NCBI GenBank assembly: GCA_018971625.1
Contig: JAGXAJ010000019.1
Span: forward strand, 1 to 58,102
Origin: Pseudomonadota bacterium
GTDB lineage: Bacteria; Pseudomonadota; Alphaproteobacteria; Rhizobiales; Xanthobacteraceae
Direction of reading: 5' to 3'
DNA length: 58,102 bases
The first letter of the stretch is position 1. Every line of letters begins with the position of its first letter. Below the pieces are notes generated by a model. The model saw only the letters and a program-made list of their open reading frames with translations, did no database searches and was not told where the DNA came from. This document shows, piece after piece, positions 25,246 through 32,554 of this stretch. Position numbers and translations under genes: made by a program.

Positions 25246-25341
25246 CAATCGATCGCCGGCCGGATGAATGGATTCCGGCCGGTGTTATGCAAGGGACGAG
25301 CAGGCGCGATGAACGCGCGCGCAAGCCCGGTGAGATGAAAG

Positions 25342-26223
25342 ATGGCAATAGTGATCAAGAAGGTCGGCGTGATCGGCTCGGGTCAGATGGGCAACGGCAT
25401 CGCGCATGTGGCGGCGCTGGCGGGGCTCGACGTGGCGCTCAACGATGTGTCGGCCGACCGGCTGAAGTCGGCACTGGCGACCATCAACGGCAATCTGTCG
25501 CGCCAGGTTTCCAAGAAGATCATCACCGAGGATGCCCGCAAGCAGGCGCTCAGCCGGATCGTTCCGGCCGAGAGCCTTGAGGGGCTCGCCGATTGCGACC
25601 TTGTGATCGAAACCGCGGTCGAAAACGAGGAGGTCAAGCGCAAGATCTTTCACGACCTCTGCGCGGTGCTCAAGCCCGAGGCGATCGTCGCCTCCGACAC
25701 GTCGTCAATCTCGATCACGCGGCTGGCCGCGTCCACCGACCGCCCCGAGCGCTTCATCGGCATTCATTTCATGAATCCGGTGCCCCTGATGGAACTGGTC
25801 GAATTGATCCGCGGCATTGCCACGGACGATACCACGTTTGATGCGGCCAAGGAATTCGTCGCCAGGCTCGGCAAGCAAATTGCCGTATCGGAGGATTTTC
25901 CGGCCTTCATCGTCAATCGCATCCTGCTGCCGATGATCAACGAGGCAATCTACACGCTGTATGAAGGCGTCGGAAACGTCGAGGCGATCGACGCGGCCAT
26001 GAAGCTTGGCGCGCATCATCCGATGGGACCGCTGGAACTGGCGGATTTCATTGGCCTCGATACCTGTCTGTCGATCATGCAGGTGCTGCATGAGGGGCTC
26101 GCCGATTCGAAATACCGGCCGTGCCCGCTGCTGGTGAAATATGTCGAGGCTGGCTGGCTCGGCCGCAAAACCCAACGCGGCTTCTACGACTACCGCGGTG
26201 AAAGGCCGATCCCGACGCGCTGA
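25342..26223 (+). CDS. 3-hydroxybutyryl-CoA dehydrogenase
   Basis: 293 aa. The N-terminal Rossmann domain has VGVIGSGQMGNGIAHVAALA; the catalytic IGIHFMNPVPLMELVELIRG contains the active-site His, and EDFPAFIVNRILLPMINEAI leads into the C-terminal helical domain (MGPLELADFIGLDTCLSIMQ). It interconverts acetoacetyl-CoA and 3-hydroxybutyryl-CoA. Its place after etfBA fits fatty-acid or polyhydroxybutyrate metabolism using ETF. The start ATG at 25342 follows a GGTGAGATGAAAG leader. Confidence 0.95.
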   Translation: MAIVIKKVGVIGSGQMGNGIAHVAALAGLDVALNDVSADRLKSALATINGNLSRQVSKKIITEDARKQALSRIVPAESLEGLADCDLVIETAVENEEVKRKIFHDLCAVLKPEAIVASDTSSISITRLAASTDRPERFIGIHFMNPVPLMELVELIRGIATDDTTFDAAKEFVARLGKQIAVSEDFPAFIVNRILLPMINEAIYTLYEGVGNVEAIDAAMKLGAHHPMGPLELADFIGLDTCLSIMQVLHEGLADSKYRPCPLLVKYVEAGWLGRKTQRGFYDYRGERPIPTR

Positions 26224-26301
26224 ATCCTCAAGGCACGGCGTTAGCTTCAGCGCAGCGATTGGCAGGCGCGATTTAACCGCCGGCCCGCTTCCCCGATCGT
26301 T

Positions 26302-26512
26302 TCATACGGATTTGCGAAACTGACGCGGATCGTCGGCGACAGCAATCTTCGCCTGCGCTGCCGCGATTACGTGATCCATCGAGATTACCCGAGGATAATT
26401 CGATGATGTCGCGCCCGGCCCTGCGCAATTCAAGGGCGCGGCGTCGCAGTATCGATGCCTGGCGCGGCTGGATGGCGTGCATTCGCGACGACAATCGCAG
26501 CATGCCGGTCAT
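26302..26512 (-). pseudogene. Aminotransferase class I/II N-terminal remnant
   Basis: Leftward reading gives RMHAIQPRQASILRRRALEL and RRAGRDIIELSSGNLDG, matching the first block of aspartate aminotransferase-type enzymes (SRR-x-x-AI-P...ELRAAGRDIIGLGAGEPDFD). Right after NLDG the frame shifts, and DHVIAAAQAKIAVADD appears in the next frame, the expected continuation. It stops at 26302; the PLP-binding domain is gone. Its ATG overlaps the stop of the tautomerase gene by four bases. Confidence 0.6.
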
Positions 26513-26892
26513 CGCACGTATTGCGCCTCACCGTGGCCGAACGACCAGTTTGCCGGAAGCACTTCGACAAGGTTGATGAAGATATCCTCCGGGCGCAGGC
26601 CGGGGTTTGCGGTCAATTTCTCGACGATACGCCGGTAAAGATTTTGTTTTTGCGCGACCGAGCGGGTGTTGCTGACACTGAGCTGGATGAGGACGAGATC
26701 GTCGCTGCGCTGGATGCCGAGATAGTCCGCGCCATAAACGAAATTGTCTTCGTCATGTTCGGTGATGGTCATGAAGCGATCGTGTTCGGGCACCTCGAAG
26801 GTCTCCCGCATTGCGTGATAGAGGCCCTCGAGGATGGCTTTGCGATAGGCGGCGGATTTGCCCCGTCGCATTGAAATACGAGTCAACGGCAT
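26509..26892 (-). CDS. Tautomerase family protein
   Basis: 127 aa. The N-terminus MPLTRISMRRGKSAAYRKAI has Pro as the first residue after Met, the catalytic base of tautomerase-superfamily enzymes. Later blocks (HDRFMTITEHDEDNFVYGAD, SVSNTRSVAQKQNLYRRIVE, LRPEDIFINLVEVLPANWSF) place it in the longer MSAD/cis-CaaD-like group common in soil bacteria. The substrate is unknown. It is divergent from a LysR regulator with an AT-rich palindromic spacer. Confidence 0.9.
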   Translation of the reverse strand: MPLTRISMRRGKSAAYRKAILEGLYHAMRETFEVPEHDRFMTITEHDEDNFVYGADYLGIQRSDDLVLIQLSVSNTRSVAQKQNLYRRIVEKLTANPGLRPEDIFINLVEVLPANWSFGHGEAQYVR

Positions 26893-26959
26893 AATGGGCT
26901 CTCCTGCGATTTGGATTGGCGACCAACCCTAAGGGCAGCTTGACCATTAAAAAATCATA

Positions 26960-26974
26960 TGAAATTGTATTTCA
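26960..26974. promoter_or_regulatory. Probable LysR-type binding palindrome
   Basis: TGAAAT-TGT-ATTTCA is a perfect 15-bp palindrome in an AT-rich spacer between the divergent tautomerase and lysR-type genes. A second AATTTATAATT palindrome follows at 26977-26987. LysR regulators usually bind such sites near their own divergent promoters. Confidence 0.6.
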
Positions 26975-26999
26975 GTAATTTATAATTGAAATAGATGGC

Positions 27000-27848
27000 A
27001 TGAAAGCGCTCGACATCGAGGCGGTGCAGGCCTTCATCCTCGTCGCCGATCTGAACAGCTTCACCCGCGCGGCGGAGGCGCTGGATACAACCCAGTCCGC
27101 GGTGAGCCTGAAGATCAAGCGCCTGGAAGATGGACTTGGCCGACGGCTGTTCTGGCGAACCCCACGGCTGGTCCGCCTGTCCGCCGAAGGCAATGCGTTC
27201 CTGCCGGCGGCGCGCCATCTGGTTGCCGCACATCGGTCGGCGGTCGGCGCCTTTGCGGTCGAGCATCGCCGGCTGATCGTCGGCATCAGCTACCATATCG
27301 TCGGCAGTGAAATGCCGGCATTGCTGAAGCGCATGCATGCGTCGGATCCGGGCCTGGTGATCGGCCTGCACATCGATACCTCGCGCTCGATACTTGAAGC
27401 CTTCGACAACGGTGAACTCGATGCGGCAATTGTGCTCCGGCAGGATACGCGGCGCCGCGACGCCGAGGTGTTGTTCGAGGAGCAATTCGGCTGGATGGCG
27501 GCGCCCGATTTCAGTCGTTCACCCGGCGAGCCGCTGCGGCTGGCGACCCAGGCCGAGCCTTGTAGCGTGCGTGCTGCGGCGGTCGATGCCCTTGATCGCG
27601 CGCGCATCCCGTGGACTGAAGTGTTTGTCGGCGGCGGGGTCGCGACCATAGGTGCAGCACTATCGGCCGGCCTCGCGGTCGCCGCATTGGCGCGCCGGGT
27701 GGCGCCACCGGACACCATTGATCTGGGGTCCCGGCTTGGCCTTCCGCCGCTGCCGTCCCGTGAGGTGATTCTCTGTTCGAAACCTTCCGATACGAGGGCG
27801 CGAAGGGTGTTACGCACCCTCGGTGCGGCCTTTGCCGCGGCGGCCTGA
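27000..27848 (+). CDS. LysR-family transcriptional regulator
   Basis: 282 aa. The winged helix covers residues 4-63 (DIEAVQAFILVADLNSFTRA, then EALDTTQSAVSLKIKRLE, DGLGRRLFWRTPRLVRLSAE), followed by the effector-binding domain (VGISYHIVGSEMPALLKRMH, FDNGELDAAIVLR, ALSAGLAVAALARRVAP). It is transcribed away from the tautomerase gene, the likely target. The ATG at 27000 fits family starts. Confidence 0.93.
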   Translation: MKALDIEAVQAFILVADLNSFTRAAEALDTTQSAVSLKIKRLEDGLGRRLFWRTPRLVRLSAEGNAFLPAARHLVAAHRSAVGAFAVEHRRLIVGISYHIVGSEMPALLKRMHASDPGLVIGLHIDTSRSILEAFDNGELDAAIVLRQDTRRRDAEVLFEEQFGWMAAPDFSRSPGEPLRLATQAEPCSVRAAAVDALDRARIPWTEVFVGGGVATIGAALSAGLAVAALARRVAPPDTIDLGSRLGLPPLPSREVILCSKPSDTRARRVLRTLGAAFAAAA

Positions 27849-27913
27849 TCCAAGTTTAATTCGAATTTTCTTAACCACCGCCGGCTAGAGTTCGCCCGAC
27901 GGAGTTTTTGCGC

Positions 27914-28105
27914 ATGGACATGATGAGCGTGGTCACCAGCATGCTTGCGATGCAGGCTGCAAACACCCAGACTCAGGTCGCGACATCGATCATGAAGTCC
28001 AACGCGGATGCTGAGAAGTCGATGGTCCAGACGCTTCTGGGCGGCCAGACATCGGCGGCCAATCTCGGTCCCGGTATTGGCGGCAATCTCGATATAACCG
28101 CTTAA
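27914..28105 (+). CDS. YjfB-like small protein
   Basis: 63 aa from the ATG at 27914, after a GGAGTTTTTGCGC leader. It consists of one amphipathic helix (SVVTSMLAMQAANTQTQVAT) and a Gly-rich tail. The layout resembles YjfB-family putative motility proteins (short, helical, Q-T-Q-x-x-x-SI-x-x-x-KKA). The match is modest. Its last four bases overlap the stop of the opposite-strand TlpA-type gene. Confidence 0.6.
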   Translation: MDMMSVVTSMLAMQAANTQTQVATSIMKSNADAEKSMVQTLLGGQTSAANLGPGIGGNLDITA

Positions 28106-28791
28106 AGTCCCGCGGCTGTCGGCTTCACGGCAGCCGAGATCAGCTTGATGGCGTCGTCGCTGGACCACTCGGCGGGCCCTGCGATGCTGGCGATCTCACA
28201 GCCGTTACGGTCGACCAGTATCGATGTGGGCATCCCTAGCGCCTTGCCTATACTCTTAAGATCCTGAAAGACCTTGGCTTTCTGGTCGGTAAAATAGCCG
28301 AGCCGGGTCAGGTTGGCCTCTTTCAGGAAATTTTTCGGCTTGTCGGGATCGCGGGTATCGATATTGACGGCGACCACCTCGAAATCGGGGCCGCCGAGCT
28401 TGGCCTGCAGCGCATCGAGCGCAGGCATTTCCCGGCGGCAGGGTACGCACCAGGTGGCCCACAGATTGACCAATACGGTGCGCCCGCGCCAGTCCGAGAG
28501 CTTCCTCGGCTTGCCGTCGGCGTCGTCGAAAGTGAGATCGGGCAGCTTCAAGGGCGTCGTTGCCATGGTCAGCGCGGCGACCTCGCCATGCGCCAGCGGC
28601 GCCAGTTTTTGCGACAGCGCGACCGCCGGGCGGCAGGCGGGATCGCCGCCGGCATTGCGCCGTAGTCCGCCGATCCCGTATACCCCGGCAAATCCGATCA
28701 CGGCCCCGATCAGTACGGCCCCAATCGCAATGGGAATCCGGCGCGTGGCGGCCGGGCGGGGCGAGGGTGTTTCAGGCATATCGTTTGTCAT
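28102..28791 (-). CDS. tlpA: TlpA-type membrane-anchored thioredoxin
   Basis: 229 aa. A single N-terminal membrane helix (IPIAIGAVLIGAVIGFAGVY) anchors a periplasmic thioredoxin fold with ATWCVPCRREMPALDAL (active site WCVPC) and the cis-Pro loop GMPTSILVDRNGCEI. In Bradyrhizobium japonicum TlpA reduces copper chaperones and CoxB for cytochrome oxidase assembly. The length and ACRPAVALS region with its extra Cys agree. It is transcribed away from argH. Confidence 0.88.
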   Translation of the reverse strand: MTNDMPETPSPRPAATRRIPIAIGAVLIGAVIGFAGVYGIGGLRRNAGGDPACRPAVALSQKLAPLAHGEVAALTMATTPLKLPDLTFDDADGKPRKLSDWRGRTVLVNLWATWCVPCRREMPALDALQAKLGGPDFEVVAVNIDTRDPDKPKNFLKEANLTRLGYFTDQKAKVFQDLKSIGKALGMPTSILVDRNGCEIASIAGPAEWSSDDAIKLISAAVKPTAAGL

Positions 28792-28868
28792 CCTGTATCA
28801 GATACGGCTATGCAGAGCCTGTACGGCGGCCGGCTGCAACGGGTTCGTAGCCGGCATGCCGATCGGCG

Positions 28869-28910
28869 GGCAGGTCAAGAGCGGCAGGTCAAGAGCAACA
28901 GGTCATGAGC
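28869..28910 (+). repeat. Three 14-nt tandem repeats including the argH start
   Basis: GGCAGGTCAAGAGC at 28869-28882 and 28883-28896 are identical; AACAGGTCATGAGC at 28897-28910 is a third, diverged copy. A single A-to-T change creates the ATG at 28905 used by argH. The AGGTC in the copies may offer alternative ribosome-binding sites. Confidence 0.6.
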
Positions 28911-30302
28911 AACAAGATGTGGGGCGGCCGGTTCACCGAGCGTCCCGATGCGATCATGGAGGAAATCAACGTCTCTATCGACGTCGACCGCCATATATAT
29001 GCCCAAGACATTGCTGCGTCCAAGGCCCACGCCGCGATGCTCGCCGCGCAGGGCATTATCACAGCAAGTGATGCGAGAAATATCGGCAAGGGTCTAGACA
29101 CGATTTTGTCAGAAATCGGCAGGGGATCGTTCGATTTCAAGCGTGCGCTTGAGGACATTCACATGAATGTCGAGAGCCGGCTTGGCGAACTGATCGGGCC
29201 CGCCTCGGGCCGGCTGCATACCGCGCGGTCCCGTAATGACCAGGTGGCGACCGATTTTCGGCTCTACGTCCGCGACACCATCGACCGCACCGATGCGGCG
29301 CTGGCCGCCTTCCAGCACGCGCTGGTGACGCGGGCGCTGGAGCATGCCGGCACCGTGATGCCGGGCCTCACTCATCTGCAGACTGCGCAACCGGTGACGT
29401 TCGGCCATCATCTGCTGGCCTATGTCGAAATGGTGGCGCGCGACCGGGGCCGCTTTGCCGATGCCCGCCGGCGGCTCAACGAATCGCCGCTCGGTGCCGC
29501 GGCGCTTGCCGGCACTTCATTCCCGATCGACCGCAACGCTACCGCAAAGGCGCTCGGCTTCGACCGGCCGATGGCCAATTCGCTCGACGCGGTGTCAGAC
29601 CGCGACTTCGTGCTGGAAACGCTGTCGGCGGCGGCGATCGCGTCGGTACACCTGTCGCGCTTTGCCGAAGAGATCGTGATCTGGACCTCGCCGCTGGTCG
29701 GCCTGGTTCGACTGAGCGACAAATTCACCACCGGTTCCTCGATTATGCCGCAGAAGCGCAATCCGGATGCTGCCGAACTGGTTCGCGCCAAGACCGGCCG
29801 GGTGATCGGTGCGCTGACCGCGCTGTTGATCGTGATGAAGGGCCTGCCGCTCGCCTACCAAAAGGACATGCAGGAAGACAAGCAGGGTGCGATGGAGGCG
29901 TTCGGCGCGCTGTCGCTGGCGGTCGGGGCGATGACCGGAATGGTGCTCGACCTGGTGCCGGACCAGGCGCGGATGAAGCTTGCGGCCGGCGAGGGCTACG
30001 CCACCGCTACTGATCTTGCCGACTGGCTGGTGCGGATGCTGAAAATGCCGTTTCGCGACGCCCATCATGTGACAGGGCGCATCGTCGCCGCAGCTTCCAA
30101 GGATGGCATAGCACTGCACGAACTGCCGCTGAAGGCAATGCAGGCAATCGAGCCACGCATCACCAGGGAGGCACTTGCGGTGCTTTCGGTCGAGTCGTCA
30201 GTGAAGAGCAGGACGAGCTTCGGCGGGACCGCGCCCAAAAACGTGCTGGCGCAGGCGAAAGCGTGGCTCAAGCGACTGGAAAAAGAGCGAAAATCGGGCT
30301 GA
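28905..30302 (+). CDS. argH: Argininosuccinate lyase
   Basis: 465 aa. It cleaves argininosuccinate to arginine and fumarate, the last step of arginine synthesis. Markers: [75 protein letters not shown] and the fumarase-superfamily signature [20 protein letters not shown]. Length is normal. The ATG at 28905 fits the family start and lies in a 14-nt tandem repeat. lptM and lysA follow, a gene order conserved in many alphaproteobacteria. Confidence 0.97.
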   Translation: MSNKMWGGRFTERPDAIMEEINVSIDVDRHIYAQDIAASKAHAAMLAAQGIITASDARNIGKGLDTILSEIGRGSFDFKRALEDIHMNVESRLGELIGPASGRLHTARSRNDQVATDFRLYVRDTIDRTDAALAAFQHALVTRALEHAGTVMPGLTHLQTAQPVTFGHHLLAYVEMVARDRGRFADARRRLNESPLGAAALAGTSFPIDRNATAKALGFDRPMANSLDAVSDRDFVLETLSAAAIASVHLSRFAEEIVIWTSPLVGLVRLSDKFTTGSSIMPQKRNPDAAELVRAKTGRVIGALTALLIVMKGLPLAYQKDMQEDKQGAMEAFGALSLAVGAMTGMVLDLVPDQARMKLAAGEGYATATDLADWLVRMLKMPFRDAHHVTGRIVAAASKDGIALHELPLKAMQAIEPRITREALAVLSVESSVKSRTSFGGTAPKNVLAQAKAWLKRLEKERKSG

Positions 30303-30380
30303 GTCGCAATTTCATCGTTGTCCGGGTCTCGCCAGAGCGGGTCAATCTTTGTATGGTGCGGGCGCTTTGGGGATATCACC

Positions 30381-30671
30381 GTGAATCGTGCTGCTAGCCA
30401 TTTCTCGCCGGGATGGGCCCTTGTCCTGCTCGCCGCCTCTGCGCTTGGGCTGACGGGGTGCGGCCGCAAAGGGCCGCTCGACCTGCCGCCGACCGGTTCG
30501 CCGCAGTATCAGTCGTCCGGGACGACAGCACCCCCGGCGACAGATACCGAGACCCAGCAGGCTGCGACGCCGAGCGTGTTCAATCCTTCCTATGGCGCCG
30601 ATGCGGCGCCGACTGCTTCCAGAGGCACCAAGAAATCGTTCATTCTCGATCCGATCCTGGACAGCAACTGA
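30381..30671 (+). CDS. lptM: LPS-assembly lipoprotein LptM-type (YifL-like)
   Basis: 96 aa from the GTG at 30381. The signal ends in a lipobox (ALGLTGCGRKGPLDLPP), with lipidated Cys in LTGC followed by the GRKGPL block that defines LptM/YifL. LptM helps maturation of the LptD translocon in E. coli; the function here is inferred. The tail is Pro/Thr-rich and disordered, longer than E. coli LptM. It sits between argH and lysA, its usual place. Confidence 0.88.
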   Translation: MNRAASHFSPGWALVLLAASALGLTGCGRKGPLDLPPTGSPQYQSSGTTAPPATDTETQQAATPSVFNPSYGADAAPTASRGTKKSFILDPILDSN

Positions 30672-30771
30672 GCCGGCCGACGGTCTTCCGCACCCGAACC
30701 GGATTTTTGCTAATGTCCGTCGGGATTCCTGCATTCGCAAAAGCGTGCGCGGCAACGGAATGCGAATGTTA

Positions 30772-30871
30772 GAGTGTTTTCGAGCGAAGTGGATACCGGT
30801 TCGCGTAAAGAAAACGCGTCAAAACAAGAATCTAGAGTCCCGTTCCGATTCCATCGGAACGGGACTCTAGA
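30772..30871. repeat. Dispersed repeat, short form, between lptM and lysA
   Basis: It shares AGTGTTTTCGAGCGAAG, GTGGATACCGGTTCGC and AGAAAACGCGTCAA with 4771-4887, then ends in a perfect 19-bp stem (30831-30849/30853-30871; arm TCTAGAGTCCCGTTCCGAT) with a three-base loop. The stem ends 15 bases before the lysA ATG. It is a widespread intergenic repeat family; here it lies inside an otherwise continuous transcription unit. Confidence 0.8.
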
Positions 30872-30886
30872 ACCGGGATATTGACC

Positions 30887-32152
30887 ATGAATCATTTCGA
30901 CTATCGCAACGGCGTGCTGCATGCCGAGGCGGTGAACCTGATCGACCTGGCCGACCGGGTCGGCACGCCGTTTTATTGCTATTCGACTGCGACACTGGAG
31001 CGCCATTACCGGGTATTCAGCGAAGCCTTTGCTGGTGAAAACGCGCTGGTTTGCTACGCCTTGAAGGCCAACTCCAACCAGTCGGTGCTGCGCACGCTGG
31101 CGAAGCTCGGCGCCGGCGCGGACGTGGTGTCGGGCGGTGAATTGAAGCGGGCGCTTGCCGCCGGCATTCCGCCGCAAAAGGTCCTGTTCTCCGGCATCGG
31201 CAAGACCGAGCCCGAGCTGCACGCGGCGCTGGCTGCCGATATTCTCTGCATCAACATCGAATCCGAGCCGGAACTCGAATTGCTGTCGAGGCTTGCGGTC
31301 GAGAGCGGCCGGACCGCGCGCGTTTCGGTGCGGGTCAACCCGGATGTCGACGCCGGCACCCACGCCAAGATTTCAACCGGCAAGTCGGAGAACAAGTTTG
31401 GCATTCCCCTGGCGCGCGCGCGCGAGGTCTATGCCCGCGCAGCCAGGCTGCCGGGGATCAAAGTGACCGGCACCGACGTGCATATCGGCAGCCAGATCAC
31501 CGATCTCGGCAAGATGGAAACCGCGTTCCGGATTTTGGCTGAGTTCGTTCAGACCTTGCGCGCCGACGGCCACACCATCTCGCACATCGATTTCGGCGGC
31601 GGCCTCGGCATTCCCTATTACATGGACCGCGCAGCACCGCCGGAGCCGGCCGCCTATGCCGCGATGGTCAAGCGCGTGACGCACAATCTCGGCTGTACGC
31701 TGATGTTCGAGCCGGGCCGGATGATCGTCGGCAATGCCGGAATTCTGGTGACGCGCGTGATCTATGTGAAGCACGGCGGCGCCCGCAATTTCGTCGTCAT
31801 CGACGCGGCGATGAACGACCTGATCCGGCCAACGCTATATGAGGCGCATCACGACATCCTGCCGGTGCGCGAGTCAGCAAAGAATGCACCCACCATCGTC
31901 GCCGACGTGGTCGGGCCAGTCTGCGAAAGCGGCGACTATCTTGCAATCGACCGCACCGTGGCCGAGCCGGAACCTGGCGATCTGATGGCGGTGATGACGG
32001 CGGGCGCCTATGGCGCGGTGCAATCCAGCACTTACAACACCCGCGCGCTGATTCCGGAAGTGCTGGTCAAGGACGACCAGTATGCGGTGGTGCGGCCGCG
32101 CATCGACGCCGAAGCCCTGATTGCGATGGACAGGCCCGCGCCCTGGCTGTGA
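30887..32152 (+). CDS. lysA: Diaminopimelate decarboxylase
   Basis: 421 aa. It is PLP-dependent and decarboxylates meso-diaminopimelate to lysine. Seen: FYCYSTATLERHYRVFSEAF, VCYALKANSNQSVLRTLAKL with the PLP lysine (YALKAN), GAGADVVSGGELKRALAAGI, HIDFGGGLGIPYY, EPGRMIVGNAGILVTRVIYV and GPVCESGDYLA with the catalytic Cys across the dimer. The ATG at 30887 is used; a TTG six bases earlier is less likely. The preceding repeat may affect its expression. Confidence 0.97.
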   Translation: MNHFDYRNGVLHAEAVNLIDLADRVGTPFYCYSTATLERHYRVFSEAFAGENALVCYALKANSNQSVLRTLAKLGAGADVVSGGELKRALAAGIPPQKVLFSGIGKTEPELHAALAADILCINIESEPELELLSRLAVESGRTARVSVRVNPDVDAGTHAKISTGKSENKFGIPLARAREVYARAARLPGIKVTGTDVHIGSQITDLGKMETAFRILAEFVQTLRADGHTISHIDFGGGLGIPYYMDRAAPPEPAAYAAMVKRVTHNLGCTLMFEPGRMIVGNAGILVTRVIYVKHGGARNFVVIDAAMNDLIRPTLYEAHHDILPVRESAKNAPTIVADVVGPVCESGDYLAIDRTVAEPEPGDLMAVMTAGAYGAVQSSTYNTRALIPEVLVKDDQYAVVRPRIDAEALIAMDRPAPWL

Positions 32153-32224
32153 CGGGCGACCTGTGGAACGCGAGGCGCGCCGCATCCGGGACGGCGAACT
32201 CTATTTGGCGGCGCGACGGGCTTT

Positions 32225-32395
32225 GGTGCAGCCGACCGCGACGCCCCGAGCAATATCCGGTGAGCATTTCCTGGAACGGACGGTTGAAGTTGGCGACGTT
32301 CTTCATGGCGTTGTCTTCATGGCGTTGTTGACATAGGCCTCGCCAAGCACCGCCTTGCGAACTTCCAATCCCTTTTCGCAGGTTTTCTTGTCCAT
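32225..32395 (-). pseudogene. 4-carboxymuconolactone decarboxylase (pcaC-like) remnant
   Basis: From the ATG at 32395 the reading KKTCEKGLEVRKAVLGEAYV then NNAMK matches the N-terminus of PcaC-type proteins. At NAMK a 14-bp tandem duplication (plus-strand CTTCATGGCGTTGT at 32301-32314 and 32315-32328) shifts frame; VANFNRPFQEMLTGYC continues the match in the next frame before similarity is lost near 32225. Intact proteins are about 125 aa. Non-functional as read. Confidence 0.6.
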
Positions 32396-32554
32396 GTTTT
32401 TGCTTTTGCCGTAGCAGGCGGCGTTACGAAATCGTGGCGAGACAGTCACGCCTTCGTGTAATGCCGGTCGCGGGGCGCGGGATATCGCAACGCAACGGAT
32501 GCCTCATTGCCGCCGCCGTGCTAGGGTGCTGTTCGGGTAAATACGGAGAATTGA
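32396..32554. other. Short intergenic region, nothing recognised
   Basis: It presumably carries the promoter of the TIGR02302 gene. A GGAGAA precedes its TTG start; no promoter elements stand out. Confidence 0.3.
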
